Made by a program: the position numbers and the translations under genes. Below, piece by piece: positions 26,498 to 36,900 of a DNA stretch of 64,000 nucleotides. The notes beneath the pieces were generated by a model. The model saw only the letters and a list, made by a program, of their open reading frames with translations, was not told where the DNA came from and made no database searches. Source of the DNA: an uncultured Rickettsiales bacterium (GTDB taxonomy: Bacteria; Pseudomonadota; Alphaproteobacteria; Micavibrionales; GCA-2720935); assembly GCA_950054255.1 (NCBI GenBank), contig CATLOR010000002.1:62001-126000 (forward strand), read 5' to 3'. Within the stretch, counting starts at the first letter, position 1, and each line of letters begins with the position of its first letter.

Positions 26498-27658
26498 TTA
26501 TTGTGTTGCAGGTTGTAAAAAGAGGTTTGTAATAGGCACAATCTCAATGTTTTTATCGGAAAGTGTTTTTGCCCATTCAGAGAATTGTTTCACGGCAAAA
26601 GGATAATCATTCATAATACCAACAGCATAACCAAATTCTTTACTTAAGAGTTCTAAGCTGTTTAGTTGTTGCTCAATGGCTTTTTTCGTTTTGATTTCAT
26701 CGATCGTCAGATCGATTGAGAGATAAGGAGCACTATACTTAAAGGCGCTATCCTCTCCAATATTAAACTCAAGCCCAAGGCTGTTGATATACAAAACGCC
26801 ACGTCTTGAAAACTCTTCAAAAATCATATCTAGAATTGTATTAGGACGACTAAATGCTTTCCCCATATAATTGATGAGGCCAACATATCCAGTAGAGCGC
26901 CCCATGATCCAATGTAAATTTTCTAAATTTTTATCACGGCTAATAGTTGTTAATAACGCTTTAGAACCTGGATCATTGAGAGGGTAGTCACTGGCTTCCA
27001 TTGGCAACATCATAAGATATTCATGACCTGCTTTTTGCACAAGATATGAAACATCTTCGATAATATCAGAGTAAGGGTTAAGAGCGAGTGTTACATTTGA
27101 AGGGATAACCGCAAGAAGGTTTTTCAATTTATATTCATCAAAACCAACATTATTAATAATGATAACAATTCGGCCGTCTTTATCAGATGAGGTGAAGTTT
27201 TTTGAGTAATACTTCCATGGAGCACGATTATATGCGTCCTTTTTAGGAAGCATACCAGAAGGCGTTCTCTCTAGAAAATCACTTTGCTGTACAGCTTTGA
27301 TTTCGTTTAAATCATTTACTTTTTCTTGAGCCAGATTTTTTTCCTCTTTTTTAATGGGCTCTTTTTGATCTGTTATTGGTTTTGTTTCTTTATCTTCACT
27401 TTGATCGATAGGAGTAGACACGATTTCGAGGGGGGGCGCTACAGGGCCTGTTGGAATAACATCTGTTTTAGTATCAGGAACGACTTCTTGTGTTGTTTGC
27501 AGAGAAACAACACGTTTTGGTATACGTGAGTTTCTTTCTTTCTTGATGTCACCTTCAAGCAAAGAGAGCCCTATAAATAGGGCAATCATTATACAGGCTA
27601 TAGCAATCGTGCTAACAGCAATCTCACGTTTATTAGGTTTTCTTTTAAAGCCAAGCAT
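26498..27658 (-). CDS. Divergent polysaccharide deacetylase family protein (DUF610/YibQ-like)
   Basis: A 386-residue protein. A membrane helix (about 12-34) is followed by a low-complexity Pro/Lys/Glu linker to about residue 150 and then the catalytic-like domain in the periplasm. Seen: IVIIINNVGF, NVTLALNPYS, AGHEYLMMLPMEASDYPLNDPG and LYINSLGLE. In classical polysaccharide deacetylases the first motif has paired Asp; here it is Asn-Asn, and related alphaproteobacterial proteins also lack the Asp pair. Biochemical role unknown; the ctpA and envC neighbours suggest cell-wall work. Confidence 0.85.
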   Translation of the reverse strand: MLGFKRKPNKREIAVSTIAIACIMIALFIGLSLLEGDIKKERNSRIPKRVVSLQTTQEVVPDTKTDVIPTGPVAPPLEIVSTPIDQSEDKETKPITDQKEPIKKEEKNLAQEKVNDLNEIKAVQQSDFLERTPSGMLPKKDAYNRAPWKYYSKNFTSSDKDGRIVIIINNVGFDEYKLKNLLAVIPSNVTLALNPYSDIIEDVSYLVQKAGHEYLMMLPMEASDYPLNDPGSKALLTTISRDKNLENLHWIMGRSTGYVGLINYMGKAFSRPNTILDMIFEEFSRRGVLYINSLGLEFNIGEDSAFKYSAPYLSIDLTIDEIKTKKAIEQQLNSLELLSKEFGYAVGIMNDYPFAVKQFSEWAKTLSDKNIEIVPITNLFLQPATQ

Positions 27659-27669
27659 GTAAGGTTAAC

Positions 27670-29001
27670 TTATTTTGTTCCATTTGTTATTGTTTTATTG
27701 AAGAAACGAACACCATTAAGAAGGTCAATAGCACGAGCTAGTTGATAGTCTTCAACCTTGTCTTTTGTCGGTTCTAGATCTTCATCTTCTTTATCCGATT
27801 TCTTCTTTTTTGAGGTTGTTTTTGCTTTTTTCTGAGTTTCTTTCTTGTCTACATCACCTGTATTTTCAAGAGCGCCTTTTAAATCAGATTCACTGCTATA
27901 TTGAGCATCAATTTTTTCGATCTTAGCCGGTTCTACGATAATGTCTGGTAAAATACCTTTTGCCTGAATAGAGCGTCCAGAAGGCGTGTAGTAACGCGCT
28001 GTTGTTAAACGCATAGCACCGTGTTCACCAAGAGAGAGAATTGTTTGGACAGAGCCTTTACCAAATGTTTTGGTTCCCATGACAATAGCTCTGTGGTGAT
28101 CTTGTAAAGCGCCGGCAACAATTTCTGATGCTGATGCTGATCCTCCATTAACAAGAACAACAATTGGTAAAGCGTTTGCAAGGTCACCAGATGTTGCTTT
28201 TTCAACTTGGCTATCTTCTTCATGACGGCTGCGTGTTGAAACGATGTCGCCTGATTCAAGAAAGCTGTCAGACACGGAGATTGCTTGATCGAGTAAACCA
28301 CCAGGATTGTTTCTTAGGTCTAGCACATAACCAACGAGTTTATCACCGAGTTCTTCTTTAATTTCTTTAATTGCTTTTTCTAGCCCTAGTTGTGTTTGAG
28401 CATTAAAGGTTGTGATACGTACATAGCCAATATTACCTTCGATACGGTGTCTGACAGAACGAATTTTAATGATATCTCTTACAATTGTTACATCGAAAGG
28501 CTCTTCGCCTTCTCTGCGAATTGTAATAACAATTTCTGTTCCTACCTTGCCGCGCATTTCATCAACAGCGTCAGAAAGGGTTAAGCCCATAACAGGCTCT
28601 TCATTAATATGGGTGATTAAATCACCCGCCTGTACACCAGCACGGTATGCAGGAGTGTCATCAATAGGAGAAACAACTTTAACAAGTCCATCTTCCATAG
28701 TGACTTCGATACCCAAACCACCAAATTCACCTTTTGTTTGGACACGCATATCTTTGAAGTCTTCTTCATCTAAATAGCTAGAATGAGGGTCTAAGTCAGT
28801 TAGCATGCCGTTTACAGCAGCTTTAATAAGCTCTTCATCCGTAACTTCATCTACATATTCTGTGCGAACACGCTCAAAGACATCTCCAAACAAATTGAGT
28901 TGTTTATATGTTTCTGAATTAATCTCTTGCGCAGAAGTAGAAAAAGAGAAAGAAGACACGATAAAGAAAGATGTTAAAAGAAATAAAATATGTTTTTTCA
29001 T
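27670..29001 (-). CDS. ctpA: Carboxy-terminal processing peptidase (S41A)
   Basis: A 443-residue periplasmic serine protease with a signal peptide (about 1-24). A PDZ domain covers about 85-170 (EFGGLGIEVTMEDGLVKVV, then AGVQAGDLITHIN). The peptidase part has LDLRNNPGGLL, the nucleophile Ser in VNGGSASASEIV and the general base Lys in GTKTFGKGSVQ. The Lys/Asp-rich tail (about 375-415) is a variable linker before the last helix. It follows the EnvC-like gene by 48 bases, the usual order; together they act on peptidoglycan enzymes at division. Confidence 0.96.
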   Translation of the reverse strand: MKKHILFLLTSFFIVSSFSFSTSAQEINSETYKQLNLFGDVFERVRTEYVDEVTDEELIKAAVNGMLTDLDPHSSYLDEEDFKDMRVQTKGEFGGLGIEVTMEDGLVKVVSPIDDTPAYRAGVQAGDLITHINEEPVMGLTLSDAVDEMRGKVGTEIVITIRREGEEPFDVTIVRDIIKIRSVRHRIEGNIGYVRITTFNAQTQLGLEKAIKEIKEELGDKLVGYVLDLRNNPGGLLDQAISVSDSFLESGDIVSTRSRHEEDSQVEKATSGDLANALPIVVLVNGGSASASEIVAGALQDHHRAIVMGTKTFGKGSVQTILSLGEHGAMRLTTARYYTPSGRSIQAKGILPDIIVEPAKIEKIDAQYSSESDLKGALENTGDVDKKETQKKAKTTSKKKKSDKEDEDLEPTKDKVEDYQLARAIDLLNGVRFFNKTITNGTK

Positions 29002-29049
29002 GACTGTCCTTAGACCATTTGTTGGATGTAAAAATTACTGTTATTAGTT

Positions 29050-30246
29050 TTACGTTTTTTGAGCCGCTTTCGCAAGCTTCATGAGATATTTTTGTGGATC
29101 AATTTGCTTGCCGCGATCCCTTAATTCGTAATAAAGCGTTGATGAAGCGCCTCTAAAGCCGCCTAAGGTGCCTATAGGCTCACCAGAATCAACATATTGC
29201 CCTGTCTTTGTATAAAGCTTTTTTAATCCTCCAATAAGGCTAATTTTGTTGTCTGGGTGTTCTATTATAATGATTTTTTGATAATGTTTGAAAGGGCCTG
29301 CAAACTTAATCGTACCAGAAAAAGGGGTTGTAACGGTAGAGTCATGTTTGCCCTCGATCTCGATCCCTTTGTTTGTAACGCCAAACTCGTTCTTTTCGCC
29401 ATAGTTTCGACTGACATGTCCTACAACAGGCAGGTAAGAACCTTCTTTGAGGGAGAAAACGGATGAAACGGCCGCCGTATTTCTTTTTGGTTTTTTAGGA
29501 ACAAAAGAGAGGCCACTAATTTGTTCTTCTGCCTCTAATTTTACAACGAGATCTTGTAGGTTATCAGCGTTCAGAGCCAGTTTTTTTGTTTCTTTCCTGT
29601 AATTTTCTAATTCAGATTCTGTTGAGCTTAATTGCGTATTTTTTTTTGCTATCAGGTTTTCTAAATTCTTCTGTTTTTCTGAGAGTATATTTTTTTGATC
29701 TTCCAGATCCAGTTTCTTTTTTCTAAGTTCGGTTTTGGTCTGTTGTAATGATGCAATATGAGCGTTAATTGTTTTTGTTTTTTCTTGGATTTGAGCCATT
29801 GTATTTTGTAAAACACGCTGTGCACGGGCTGTTTTTATTGGAGCTTCTGGTTTTACCAATAAAGATTGAGCAGGGGTGTTTGCAAGGCGTTGTAAAGCGA
29901 TGAAGAAAACAGATAAGGCTTGTCTTTCGGTTTTTAAAAGTTCAGTTTCTTTCTCCTCTTGCGCTTTAAGAGAGTCTATTCTTTTAGAGGTTTTTAAGAT
30001 TAAGGCCTCTTGTTCGCGTGTTTTTTTATTTTGCTCAATGAGTTGTTTTTTTGTGGTTTCTATCTCTTTTTTTTGTTCAGTGATCGCTTTTTGAGCTTTT
30101 AACGTATCTTTATTTGTTTGAGAGAGTGTTGATTGTATAGATTGTAATTCTTTCTTTTTTTGAGTTAAAGACGTCTGCGTATACGCTTCTTGAGAAGAAG
30201 CGGTTAGGCTGAGAAAAAATAAAATTATAAAAAACATATAAGGCAT
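29050..30246 (-). CDS. envC: EnvC-like murein hydrolase activator with degenerate LytM domain
   Basis: A 398-residue secreted protein: signal peptide (about 1-22), long coiled coils (about 25-240) and a C-terminal LytM/M23 domain. The metal ligands of active M23 peptidases are not kept: the first is NKGIEIEG where HxGxD would be, and the last is LYYELR in place of LHFE. EnvC in E. coli is likewise inactive and recruits and activates amidases at the septum; the same role is inferred. Located between rlmH and ctpA, a typical order. Confidence 0.88.
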   Translation of the reverse strand: MPYMFFIILFFLSLTASSQEAYTQTSLTQKKKELQSIQSTLSQTNKDTLKAQKAITEQKKEIETTKKQLIEQNKKTREQEALILKTSKRIDSLKAQEEKETELLKTERQALSVFFIALQRLANTPAQSLLVKPEAPIKTARAQRVLQNTMAQIQEKTKTINAHIASLQQTKTELRKKKLDLEDQKNILSEKQKNLENLIAKKNTQLSSTESELENYRKETKKLALNADNLQDLVVKLEAEEQISGLSFVPKKPKRNTAAVSSVFSLKEGSYLPVVGHVSRNYGEKNEFGVTNKGIEIEGKHDSTVTTPFSGTIKFAGPFKHYQKIIIIEHPDNKISLIGGLKKLYTKTGQYVDSGEPIGTLGGFRGASSTLYYELRDRGKQIDPQKYLMKLAKAAQKT

Positions 30247-30266
30247 ATGTTTAGTTTAATAGAGTC

Positions 30267-30722
30267 TTATGTTCGATGATAGGGGTGATTAGCAATTATT
30301 TGCTGTGCACGATAGAGTTGTTCCACTAAAAAGACACGCGCCATTATATGTGGGAAGGTCATAGCACTTAGAGAAAGCTTGAAATCAGCATGGTTTTTTA
30401 TAAAATTCTTATCAAAGCCATCAGCGCCTCCAATAATGAAACTAAAGGTAGAGTTACCATGTAGGGTAAGTGTTTCAAGTTTTTCAGCCAAAGCCTGACT
30501 GGTTAAGTTTTTTCCGGTTTCGTCGAGGAATATTTTATAACTTTTTGAGGCGTTTAAATGTGGAAGAAGAGCATTTTGCCAACTTTTGCGGTCAGTGTTC
30601 TTTCTAGGATCTATTTCTATGAGTTTGATAGGGGTATTCAGCCGTTTATTGTATGAATCATAAAGATCTTTTTCAGGGCCATTTTTTAATAGCCCTACAG
30701 CAATAATTTCATTTTGTATCAT
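30267..30722 (-). CDS. rlmH: 23S rRNA pseudouridine-1915 N3-methyltransferase
   Basis: A 151-residue SPOUT methyltransferase acting on helix 69 of the 23S rRNA in the assembled ribosome. Typical marks are IGGADGFD, the knot segment LSLSAMTFPHIMARVFLVEQLYRA (in part) and the invariant C-terminal PYHR. rsfS precedes it by 19 bases, as in most bacteria. Confidence 0.97.
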   Translation of the reverse strand: MIQNEIIAVGLLKNGPEKDLYDSYNKRLNTPIKLIEIDPRKNTDRKSWQNALLPHLNASKSYKIFLDETGKNLTSQALAEKLETLTLHGNSTFSFIIGGADGFDKNFIKNHADFKLSLSAMTFPHIMARVFLVEQLYRAQQIIANHPYHRT

Positions 30723-30741
30723 AATGAGAACTGCTTTTTAA

Positions 30742-31137
30742 TTATATATGTGCCGATACATTATTAGGACGCGAAGATGTGATGCTGTTTAGCATCTCAG
30801 GTGACCAAATACGTTCTAAGTTATAGAACTCTCTTACCTCTGGTCTGAATACGTGTATGATTGCATCGCCTGTATCAATAAGTACCCAATCCCCTTGGTT
30901 GAGTCCTTCGATACTAATGGATTTATAACCTTCATTCTTAAGTGTACGCATTAGATTTTCAGCAATCGCAGCTACTTGGCGGCTAGAACGCCCAGAGGCG
31001 ATGAACATAAAATCAGCTATTGCGGTGTCTTTAGGAAGGTCTATTTCGATGATATCTTCTGCTTTATTATCGTCTAGTGTGTTGATAATAAGATCTCTTA
31101 ATTGTTTTGGGTCGTAACCCTCTGTTTTTATTGACAA
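30742..31137 (-). CDS. rsfS: Ribosomal silencing factor
   Basis: A 131-residue RsfS/Iojap protein that binds L14 and blocks subunit joining under starvation. Seen: DDNKAEDIIEIDLP, IADFMFIASGRSSRQVAAIAE and DWVLIDTGDAIIHVF. There is no ATG in frame near the expected start; the reading frame only goes back seven codons from TTG at 31137, so TTG is the likely start, 11 bases after AAAGGG. The usual upstream nadD is not present. The 193-base gap on the other side (31138-31330), before the atp operon end, holds no gene or RNA I can recognise. Confidence 0.93.
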   Translation of the reverse strand: MSIKTEGYDPKQLRDLIINTLDDNKAEDIIEIDLPKDTAIADFMFIASGRSSRQVAAIAENLMRTLKNEGYKSISIEGLNQGDWVLIDTGDAIIHVFRPEVREFYNLERIWSPEMLNSITSSRPNNVSAHI

Positions 31138-31330
31138 AATAAAATATACCCTTTGTTATGATGTTAAAACAAAAAACTGGTCAAGTATTTCACATACCTG
31201 TCCAGCCAAATCGTGTTTATAAAACAACTTCATACTTCTATTTTACTAAATTTATAGGGGGAAACGCAAATATTCTTTTCAAAAAATTTACAAAGCTTTA
31301 ATATTTAAGAAAAACAATCGGTTAGATATA

Positions 31331-31834
31331 TTAAGCAATATTTTGAATATTTTTAATAGAGAGATCAATTGTATCACTGCCAGCTTTTCCCTCATTGTGA
31401 GAAATGAGAATGTCTTTAGCCGCAGCTGTTGCTAAGTCAACAATTTTATCTTGAATTTCAGATAAGGCTTGAGCTTCTGCGCGTTCTATTTTGATACGTG
31501 CCTGCTCTTTTCTTTTCTGAATATATTTTTCAAGTTCTGTTTCTTTTTTGTTTTGGAGCTTCTCAGCCTTTTGTTTTGCTTCTTCCAAAATTTCATCCGC
31601 TTGGTTCATAACGTCGCGATGTTTCTTTTGATATTCATTTAAAAGCTCTTGAGCTTGTTGTTTTAGCTCTTCTGCTTCAGCAAGTTCAGCTTTAATTCTT
31701 TCTGTTCTTAGATCTAGAGAAACGAGAATAGGGGTCTTTGCATATTTGAAAGCAATTAAAACAAAGATAACAAAAGCAATAGTCACCCAAACTGTTGCAT
31801 CGCCGAGTAAAGATGTAACCATTTCTGTTTCCAT
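31331..31834 (-). CDS. atpF: ATP synthase F0 subunit b
   Basis: A 167-residue peripheral stalk subunit with one N-terminal membrane helix (about 12-30) and a long charged coiled coil (LRTERIKAELAEAEELKQQA onward). Subunit b links F0 with F1 as a heterodimer with b', encoded just upstream (22 bases). It is the last gene of the F0 operon here; the F1 genes lie elsewhere, as is common in alphaproteobacteria. Confidence 0.93.
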   Translation of the reverse strand: METEMVTSLLGDATVWVTIAFVIFVLIAFKYAKTPILVSLDLRTERIKAELAEAEELKQQAQELLNEYQKKHRDVMNQADEILEEAKQKAEKLQNKKETELEKYIQKRKEQARIKIERAEAQALSEIQDKIVDLATAAAKDILISHNEGKAGSDTIDLSIKNIQNIA

Positions 31835-31856
31835 GAAGATCCTCTTACTTATATCT

Positions 31857-32444
31857 TTATTTTGTTTTTGCGAGCGCTTTTACAGCCTCAGCAACGTCGT
31901 TATCATTGACAGCAATACCACCAATTTTGTGTGCTATTTCAACAGCGATTGATGTCGCCGCTTTTTCAATGCCTGCCATAGCTTTTTCTTTTGCCTCAGT
32001 AATGGCTTTTTCAGAGCGCATTTCTTGTAAAGCAATGTCGTTATCCAGCTTTTCATGAGCGGCTGTATGTTTTTCTAAAATCTCAGTTTGCAACTTAATC
32101 ATAAGAGTATGTGCATCTTCATGAGACTTATGAACAGCTTGTTCATGATAACTGCGAACTTCTTCTGTTTGTGTGCGTATTTCATCCGCAGCATTCAAAT
32201 CAGACATGATTTTATTTTTACGACCAGTAACGATGTGACCAACACGCGGTAGGGCAAATCGAGACATCAACACATATAAAACAGCAAAAAACACAAACAT
32301 CCAAAAAATTTGAGATGAGAATGTCGTTGGATCCATCTGTGGTAGACCCGCTGATGTATGTTCTGTTTCAGCATGAGCGATATCGGGAGCAGCAAAGGCT
32401 ACACCCGATTTCACTAATAATACTAATCCTAAAAGATATTTCAT
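31857..32444 (-). CDS. atpF': ATP synthase F0 subunit b'
   Basis: A 195-residue second stalk subunit. After about 20 hydrophobic residues and a linker (HAETEHTSAGLPQMDPTTF), the membrane helix is FWMFVFFAVLYVLMSRFALPRV, a hallmark of b'. A coiled coil follows. Alphaproteobacteria and cyanobacteria have this b/b' pair. It lies 46 bases after atpE and 22 before atpF. The N-terminal hydrophobic stretch looks like a cleavable signal, as is sometimes predicted for this family. Confidence 0.92.
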   Translation of the reverse strand: MKYLLGLVLLVKSGVAFAAPDIAHAETEHTSAGLPQMDPTTFSSQIFWMFVFFAVLYVLMSRFALPRVGHIVTGRKNKIMSDLNAADEIRTQTEEVRSYHEQAVHKSHEDAHTLMIKLQTEILEKHTAAHEKLDNDIALQEMRSEKAITEAKEKAMAGIEKAATSIAVEIAHKIGGIAVNDNDVAEAVKALAKTK

Positions 32445-32490
32445 GTTTAGATAAACGCTTCGTTTGTTTTCGTCTTAATTGTTCGGTTTC

Positions 32491-32715
32491 TTAAGTGAAA
32501 AGAATCAAGAAAGAGATCAAAAGAGCGAAAAGCGCAATCGCTTCTGTAAGAGCGAATGTTAAAATACCGATTGGGAATACTGTGTCTTTTACACCTGGGT
32601 TGCGACCAATAGCTGTAATAAGAGCAGAGAATAGGAGACCTAAACCAATACCAACTCCTAGTAGAGGGATAACAGCAAGACCAGCACCAATCATTTTTGC
32701 AGCTTCTAATTCCAT
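32491..32715 (-). CDS. atpE: ATP synthase F0 subunit c
   Basis: A 74-residue proteolipid with two membrane helices and the polar loop GRNPG (about 37-41). The proton carrier is Glu58 in ALTEAIALFAL. No Na+ ligands are seen, so it should be H+-driven. The 127-base gap before it holds a candidate internal promoter, which could raise subunit c output to match its ring stoichiometry. Confidence 0.97.
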   Translation of the reverse strand: MELEAAKMIGAGLAVIPLLGVGIGLGLLFSALITAIGRNPGVKDTVFPIGILTFALTEAIALFALLISFLILFT

Positions 32716-32764
32716 TTTAAAAATCCTTATTTTGTTTGTTTACTTTTAAGTTAATTCCAATTTT

Positions 32765-32792
32765 TATATACCTGCTTTTTACTGTGTAACAA
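32765..32792 (-). promoter_or_regulatory. Candidate internal promoter for atpE
   Basis: On the minus strand, TTGTTA (32787-32792) and TATATA (32765-32770) are 16 bases apart, in the 127-base gap between atpB and atpE. An extra promoter here would increase c subunit synthesis. Sequence-only prediction. Confidence 0.35.
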
Positions 32793-32842
32793 GATCATCC
32801 GCAAGTCTTTTTTTTAAAAAATGCTCTTGTTTCCCTTTAATC

Positions 32843-33574
32843 TTAGTGGAGATCAATAGAGTCCTTTAAATAGAGGCATGTTAGAATAGTGAAAACATAG
32901 GCTTGTAAGAAAGCAACTAAGATTTCAAATCCAACAAGAGCCACATTAATTGCGAGAGGAGCAAGGCCAAAGATCACGCCCAATGAAACGCAAAACCCAG
33001 CAAATACTTTAAGCATTGTATGACCAGCCATCATGTTAGCAAACAAACGAACTGATAATGAAATAGGACGTGATAAATAAGATAGAACCTCAATTGGGAT
33101 CAAAATAGGGGCCATAAATAAAGGCACACCACTTGGAACAAAAAGAGAGAAAAAGTGAAAACCATGGCGGAAAATACCCAGTAATGTCACGAATAAAAAG
33201 ACAAACATCGATAGAGCAAAGGTCACAATAATATGGCTTGTAAATGTAAAAGCATAAGGAATCATGCCCAACATATTCCCCATTAAGACAAACATAAAAA
33301 TAGAGAAAACAAGAGGGAAGTAACGACGTCCGTCGGGACCTACACTATCATCTACCATGTTTGATATAAATTCATAAAACATTTCGGTCACATTTTGCAT
33401 GCGTGTAGGAACAAGACGATTACGACGAACAGTAACGGTCATTAAAAGAGTTGCGGATAAAACAGCAATCAACATCCATAAAGACGAGTTTGTAAAACTT
33501 ATATCATAGCCCATGAGAGAGAATTCCATGCCTGCTACAGGTGTGATTTGAAATTGATGTAATGGATCTGCCAC
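32843..33574 (-). CDS. atpB: ATP synthase F0 subunit a
   Basis: A 243-residue membrane protein that forms the proton half-channels next to the c-ring. The essential Arg is in SLSVRLFANMMAGH, with GFEILVAFLQAYVFTIL near the C-terminus. The start is GTG at 33574, with a strong AAGGAG eight bases before it and no better ATG. It follows atpI by 34 bases. Confidence 0.96.
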   Translation of the reverse strand: MADPLHQFQITPVAGMEFSLMGYDISFTNSSLWMLIAVLSATLLMTVTVRRNRLVPTRMQNVTEMFYEFISNMVDDSVGPDGRRYFPLVFSIFMFVLMGNMLGMIPYAFTFTSHIIVTFALSMFVFLFVTLLGIFRHGFHFFSLFVPSGVPLFMAPILIPIEVLSYLSRPISLSVRLFANMMAGHTMLKVFAGFCVSLGVIFGLAPLAINVALVGFEILVAFLQAYVFTILTCLYLKDSIDLH

Positions 33575-33608
33575 GATTTTTTCTCCTTCAACTTAAAACA
33601 AAAATAAT

Positions 33609-33971
33609 TTAATCGTTGTTTTCTTTGTCTTCGTTTTTATCCTTTAAAGTTGTTGCTCGACTTTTGTATCCAACGTTATATCCTAATCCTTGCAAGGATT
33701 TATAGACATTGAGCATACCTGCGGCACAGCCTAAAAAGAAAAATACAATTATTCCTAAGGGTGATGTATCAAAATAATGATCAATAAGCAAGCCTAAACC
33801 GCATCCAACGATTATTCCTGAGGCGAGTTCAACACCAAGCTTGAAGGCACCCCCTAAGACATTTGTATTTTCTTTTCGCTTAAAACGCTGTGCAGCCGTT
33901 TCTTCTTCTCGTTTTTTATTGCGAGCGAGGGCATCATCTAATTTTTTTTGAAAATCTGGATCGTTTGACAT
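33609..33971 (-). CDS. atpI: AtpI/AtpZ-type ATP synthase accessory protein
   Basis: A 120-residue small membrane protein with two helices (about 46-66 and 74-98: GGAFKLGVELASGIIVGCGLG and FFFLGCAAGMLN) after a charged N-terminus (DDALARNKKREEE). This family helps c-ring assembly or Mg/Ca uptake in other bacteria. Its ATG lies only four bases after the smc stop, so it shares the smc transcript. It begins the F0 genes as usual. Confidence 0.88.
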   Translation of the reverse strand: MSNDPDFQKKLDDALARNKKREEETAAQRFKRKENTNVLGGAFKLGVELASGIIVGCGLGLLIDHYFDTSPLGIIVFFFLGCAAGMLNVYKSLQGLGYNVGYKSRATTLKDKNEDKENND

Positions 33972-33975
33972 TATT

Positions 33976-36900
33976 TTATGCAGCTACGTGCTCCTCTAAA
34001 AGATCTGCTTGTGACAAATCAACAGACACAAGTTGAGAAATACCTCTTTGGGCCATTGTTACGCCATAAAGTCTATCCATGCGAGCAACGCTCATACGGT
34101 GGTGAGAGATAACTAAGAAGCGTGTATTTCCTTTAGCGGCCATGCGATCAAGTGCATTACAGACACGGTCTACGTTTGCATCATCCAGTGCAGCGTCAAT
34201 CTCATCAAGAACGCAGATCGGGGATGGATTTGTTAAGAACATTGCAAAAACAAGCGCAATAGATGTCAAGGTTTGCTCTCCACCAGAGAGAAGCGTTAGA
34301 TTTTGTAGTTTTTTACCAGGGGGTTGCGCAAAAATCTCTAGTCCAGCATCAAGAGGGTCTTCATCATCAGTTAATTGTAGGTAAGCTTTACCGCCACCGA
34401 ATAAATCTGAGAAGAGGGTTCTAAAATGAGCATCTACTTTTCCAAAGGCTTCTACTAAACGTTCACGCGCTTCCTTATTAATGCGTGAGATAGCACTTCT
34501 TAGTTTAGCAATAGCAGATGTTAGTTCTTCTTCCTCTGTCTTGAAACGGTTGATCTCTGTTTCAACTTCTTCGGCTTCTAATTCGGCTCTTAAGTTGACG
34601 GCCCCCATTGTGTCGCGTTCATTTTTTAGGCGTGCTAAGCGGTTTGTATAGGCTTCAAGAGAGTGTGTTCTTAAGTTGTTTTCATCAATCTCAAATTCAG
34701 AAATCATTTGTTGCGCATTCATTTCAAAATTTTCTTGAATAGCATCATTAAGTTCAGAGATTTTTTGGCGACAATTCGTATATGTAACTTGTAGAGCAGC
34801 TCTTTTTTCTTTACTTGAAGAAAGTGCGATTTCTTTTTCCCTAAGCTCTAGAGCAAGTGTTTGAACAATCTGTTCGGCTTCTCCAAGTGTTTCTGCCTTG
34901 TCGTTTCGTGCTTTTGAGGCCGATAGAATTTTTTGTTCCAGGCTGTCAGCATTATTACCATCTAAGTTTACGGATTCTTGTGTATTGACAAGATTATTGT
35001 AATCATTTCGAGATGCTTCTATGCGCGTCTGTAAAGATGTTAAGCGTTGCTCTGTTGTCTTTTTTGCTTCTTGTAGGGTTTGTATCTCACGCTCAATTTG
35101 TTCTAAGCGCATTGCTTTTCGATCTTTATTTCGTAGAGATTCACTGAGGGTGATTTGTTTTTGATTGAGGGTACTTGTAAGACTATTTAATGTTTCTTTT
35201 AAGCGATCTCTTTCTTCACCTTTATGTGCGTTTCCTTGTTTTAGTTTTAAAGAATCTTTTACATGCGTTAGTTGTTCATTTGTCTTTTCGAAATCTTCTT
35301 CGATGCGTCCTAAAGAGGTTGTGATGCTTGTTAAATCGTTTTTCAAAGCATGATATTCATCTTGAAGGGAGCCAAGGCGATCTCTTTGTGACTTTATTAT
35401 TTTTTCTTTTTCAGAGAGGTTTGCTCTATTTTCTTCAAGCGATTTCTTAAGCTTATCCAAAGACTCGATTTTCTGTTCTTGTTTTTGTTTTTCAACAGTA
35501 ACAGTGGACTCAGCTTTTGTGACAGTTATCGTTAGATCAGCGAGGCGATTTTTTTGTTGTAACTTGATCGCGCTTGAGCTTGGTGCATCTGCCTTAATAA
35601 TGAGGCCATCCCAACGTAAAACATCACCTTTATCACTGACTAAAATTTGCCCTGCTTTAAGCTCTGTTTTTAAAGTGTCAGAGATCGCGTCTAAGGATTC
35701 AACTAAGCCAATTTGAGAGAGTGCTCTATTTAATTTCTCTGGCGCTGTGACATAGTTCAGAATAGATGTCACAGAAGTTGGAAGAGGTTGATCTATGGCT
35801 TTCTCGCCTAATTTTGACCAATAGATTAATGCTTCTTCAATAAGAGGGTAACTTAATCCTTCTCCAAGTGCGGCTGCGAGCGCTCTTTCATAGCCGTCCT
35901 CTACTTTTATTTGATCTAAAAGAGGCGGATGGTTCTCATCATTGCCACTTTGAACAATTTCAGTTAATGCATCATATTCGGCTGTTACACGAGCAAAGTC
36001 AGATTGTTTTTCGCTCACAATTTCTCTTTGTTCTTGTAAACACTTTTCTTGTGTTGTTTTCTGCTCTTCAAGTAAATCTCTTTGTTCTTTTAGGGCTTGA
36101 ATTTCTTTCTCGCCACTTTCTATATCGGCTTTTAATCCGTCAAAGAGTGTTTGCTGTTGTTGTTGTGCTTTGATTTGTTCTAAGCGTTCTTCATACTTTT
36201 TCTTTTCTTCAACCAAGTTTGCAATCTGCCCTTCAAGAGCAACTTTTTGGTTTTGTAACCCATTAACAGCAGCGTCGTTTGTTATGATCGCTTGATTGAG
36301 CTCGTGATAGCTCGCTTGCGTTTCATCTGCTTGTTTCTTAAGAGTGTCTAACTCGGTTTGTAAGCGATTGATTTCTTCTTGATCGGTCTCGTTAGATGAT
36401 GAGATCTCAGTTTTTTCACTTAAGAGAGTTTTGATTTTTGTTTGTGATTCTTGTGCATAACCTTCTTCACGCTCATATTCATTTTGAGCTGTAGTTAGAG
36501 CATTTTTTGCACGTTCAATCGCTTCTTGTTGTCTTTGTATCGCTTGTTCTTGATTCTCTTGTTCTATTAATAAACGTTGTAATATCGCTGCGGCTTTTGC
36601 TTCTTCCTGGCGTAAATCAGGTATAAGGGCTGCGGCTTCTGTATGTTTTGTTGTAAGCGTTGTGATCAAACTCATTTGTTCACGAATAACGGCTTCTATT
36701 TCATCAAAATCATGCTTGGAGGCTTTTTCTTGGTGAGCAATATCATGCCATTTATAGGCATATAAATTAGCTTCAGCCTTTTTTATATGATGTGAAAGGT
36801 TACGATAGCGTGATGCTAGACGCGCTTGTTTCTTTAATCCATTCAAATGTGTTTCTTGCGTTGTGATGACATCTGCTAATCGCTCTAAGTTATTTTCAGT

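Noticed and set aside
26498..27658. Loss of the deacetylase Asp pair (Asn-Asn instead) as a new inactive enzyme
   Set aside because: As far as I recall, alphaproteobacterial members of this divergent family lack the Asp pair generally, so it is not special to this gene.
29050..30246. Active M23 endopeptidase
   Set aside because: Metal-binding His/Asp of the LytM domain are replaced, which matches EnvC-type activators.
31138..31330. tRNA or small RNA gene in the gap between rsfS and atpF
   Set aside because: No cloverleaf, no CCA end and no stable hairpin could be found by eye.
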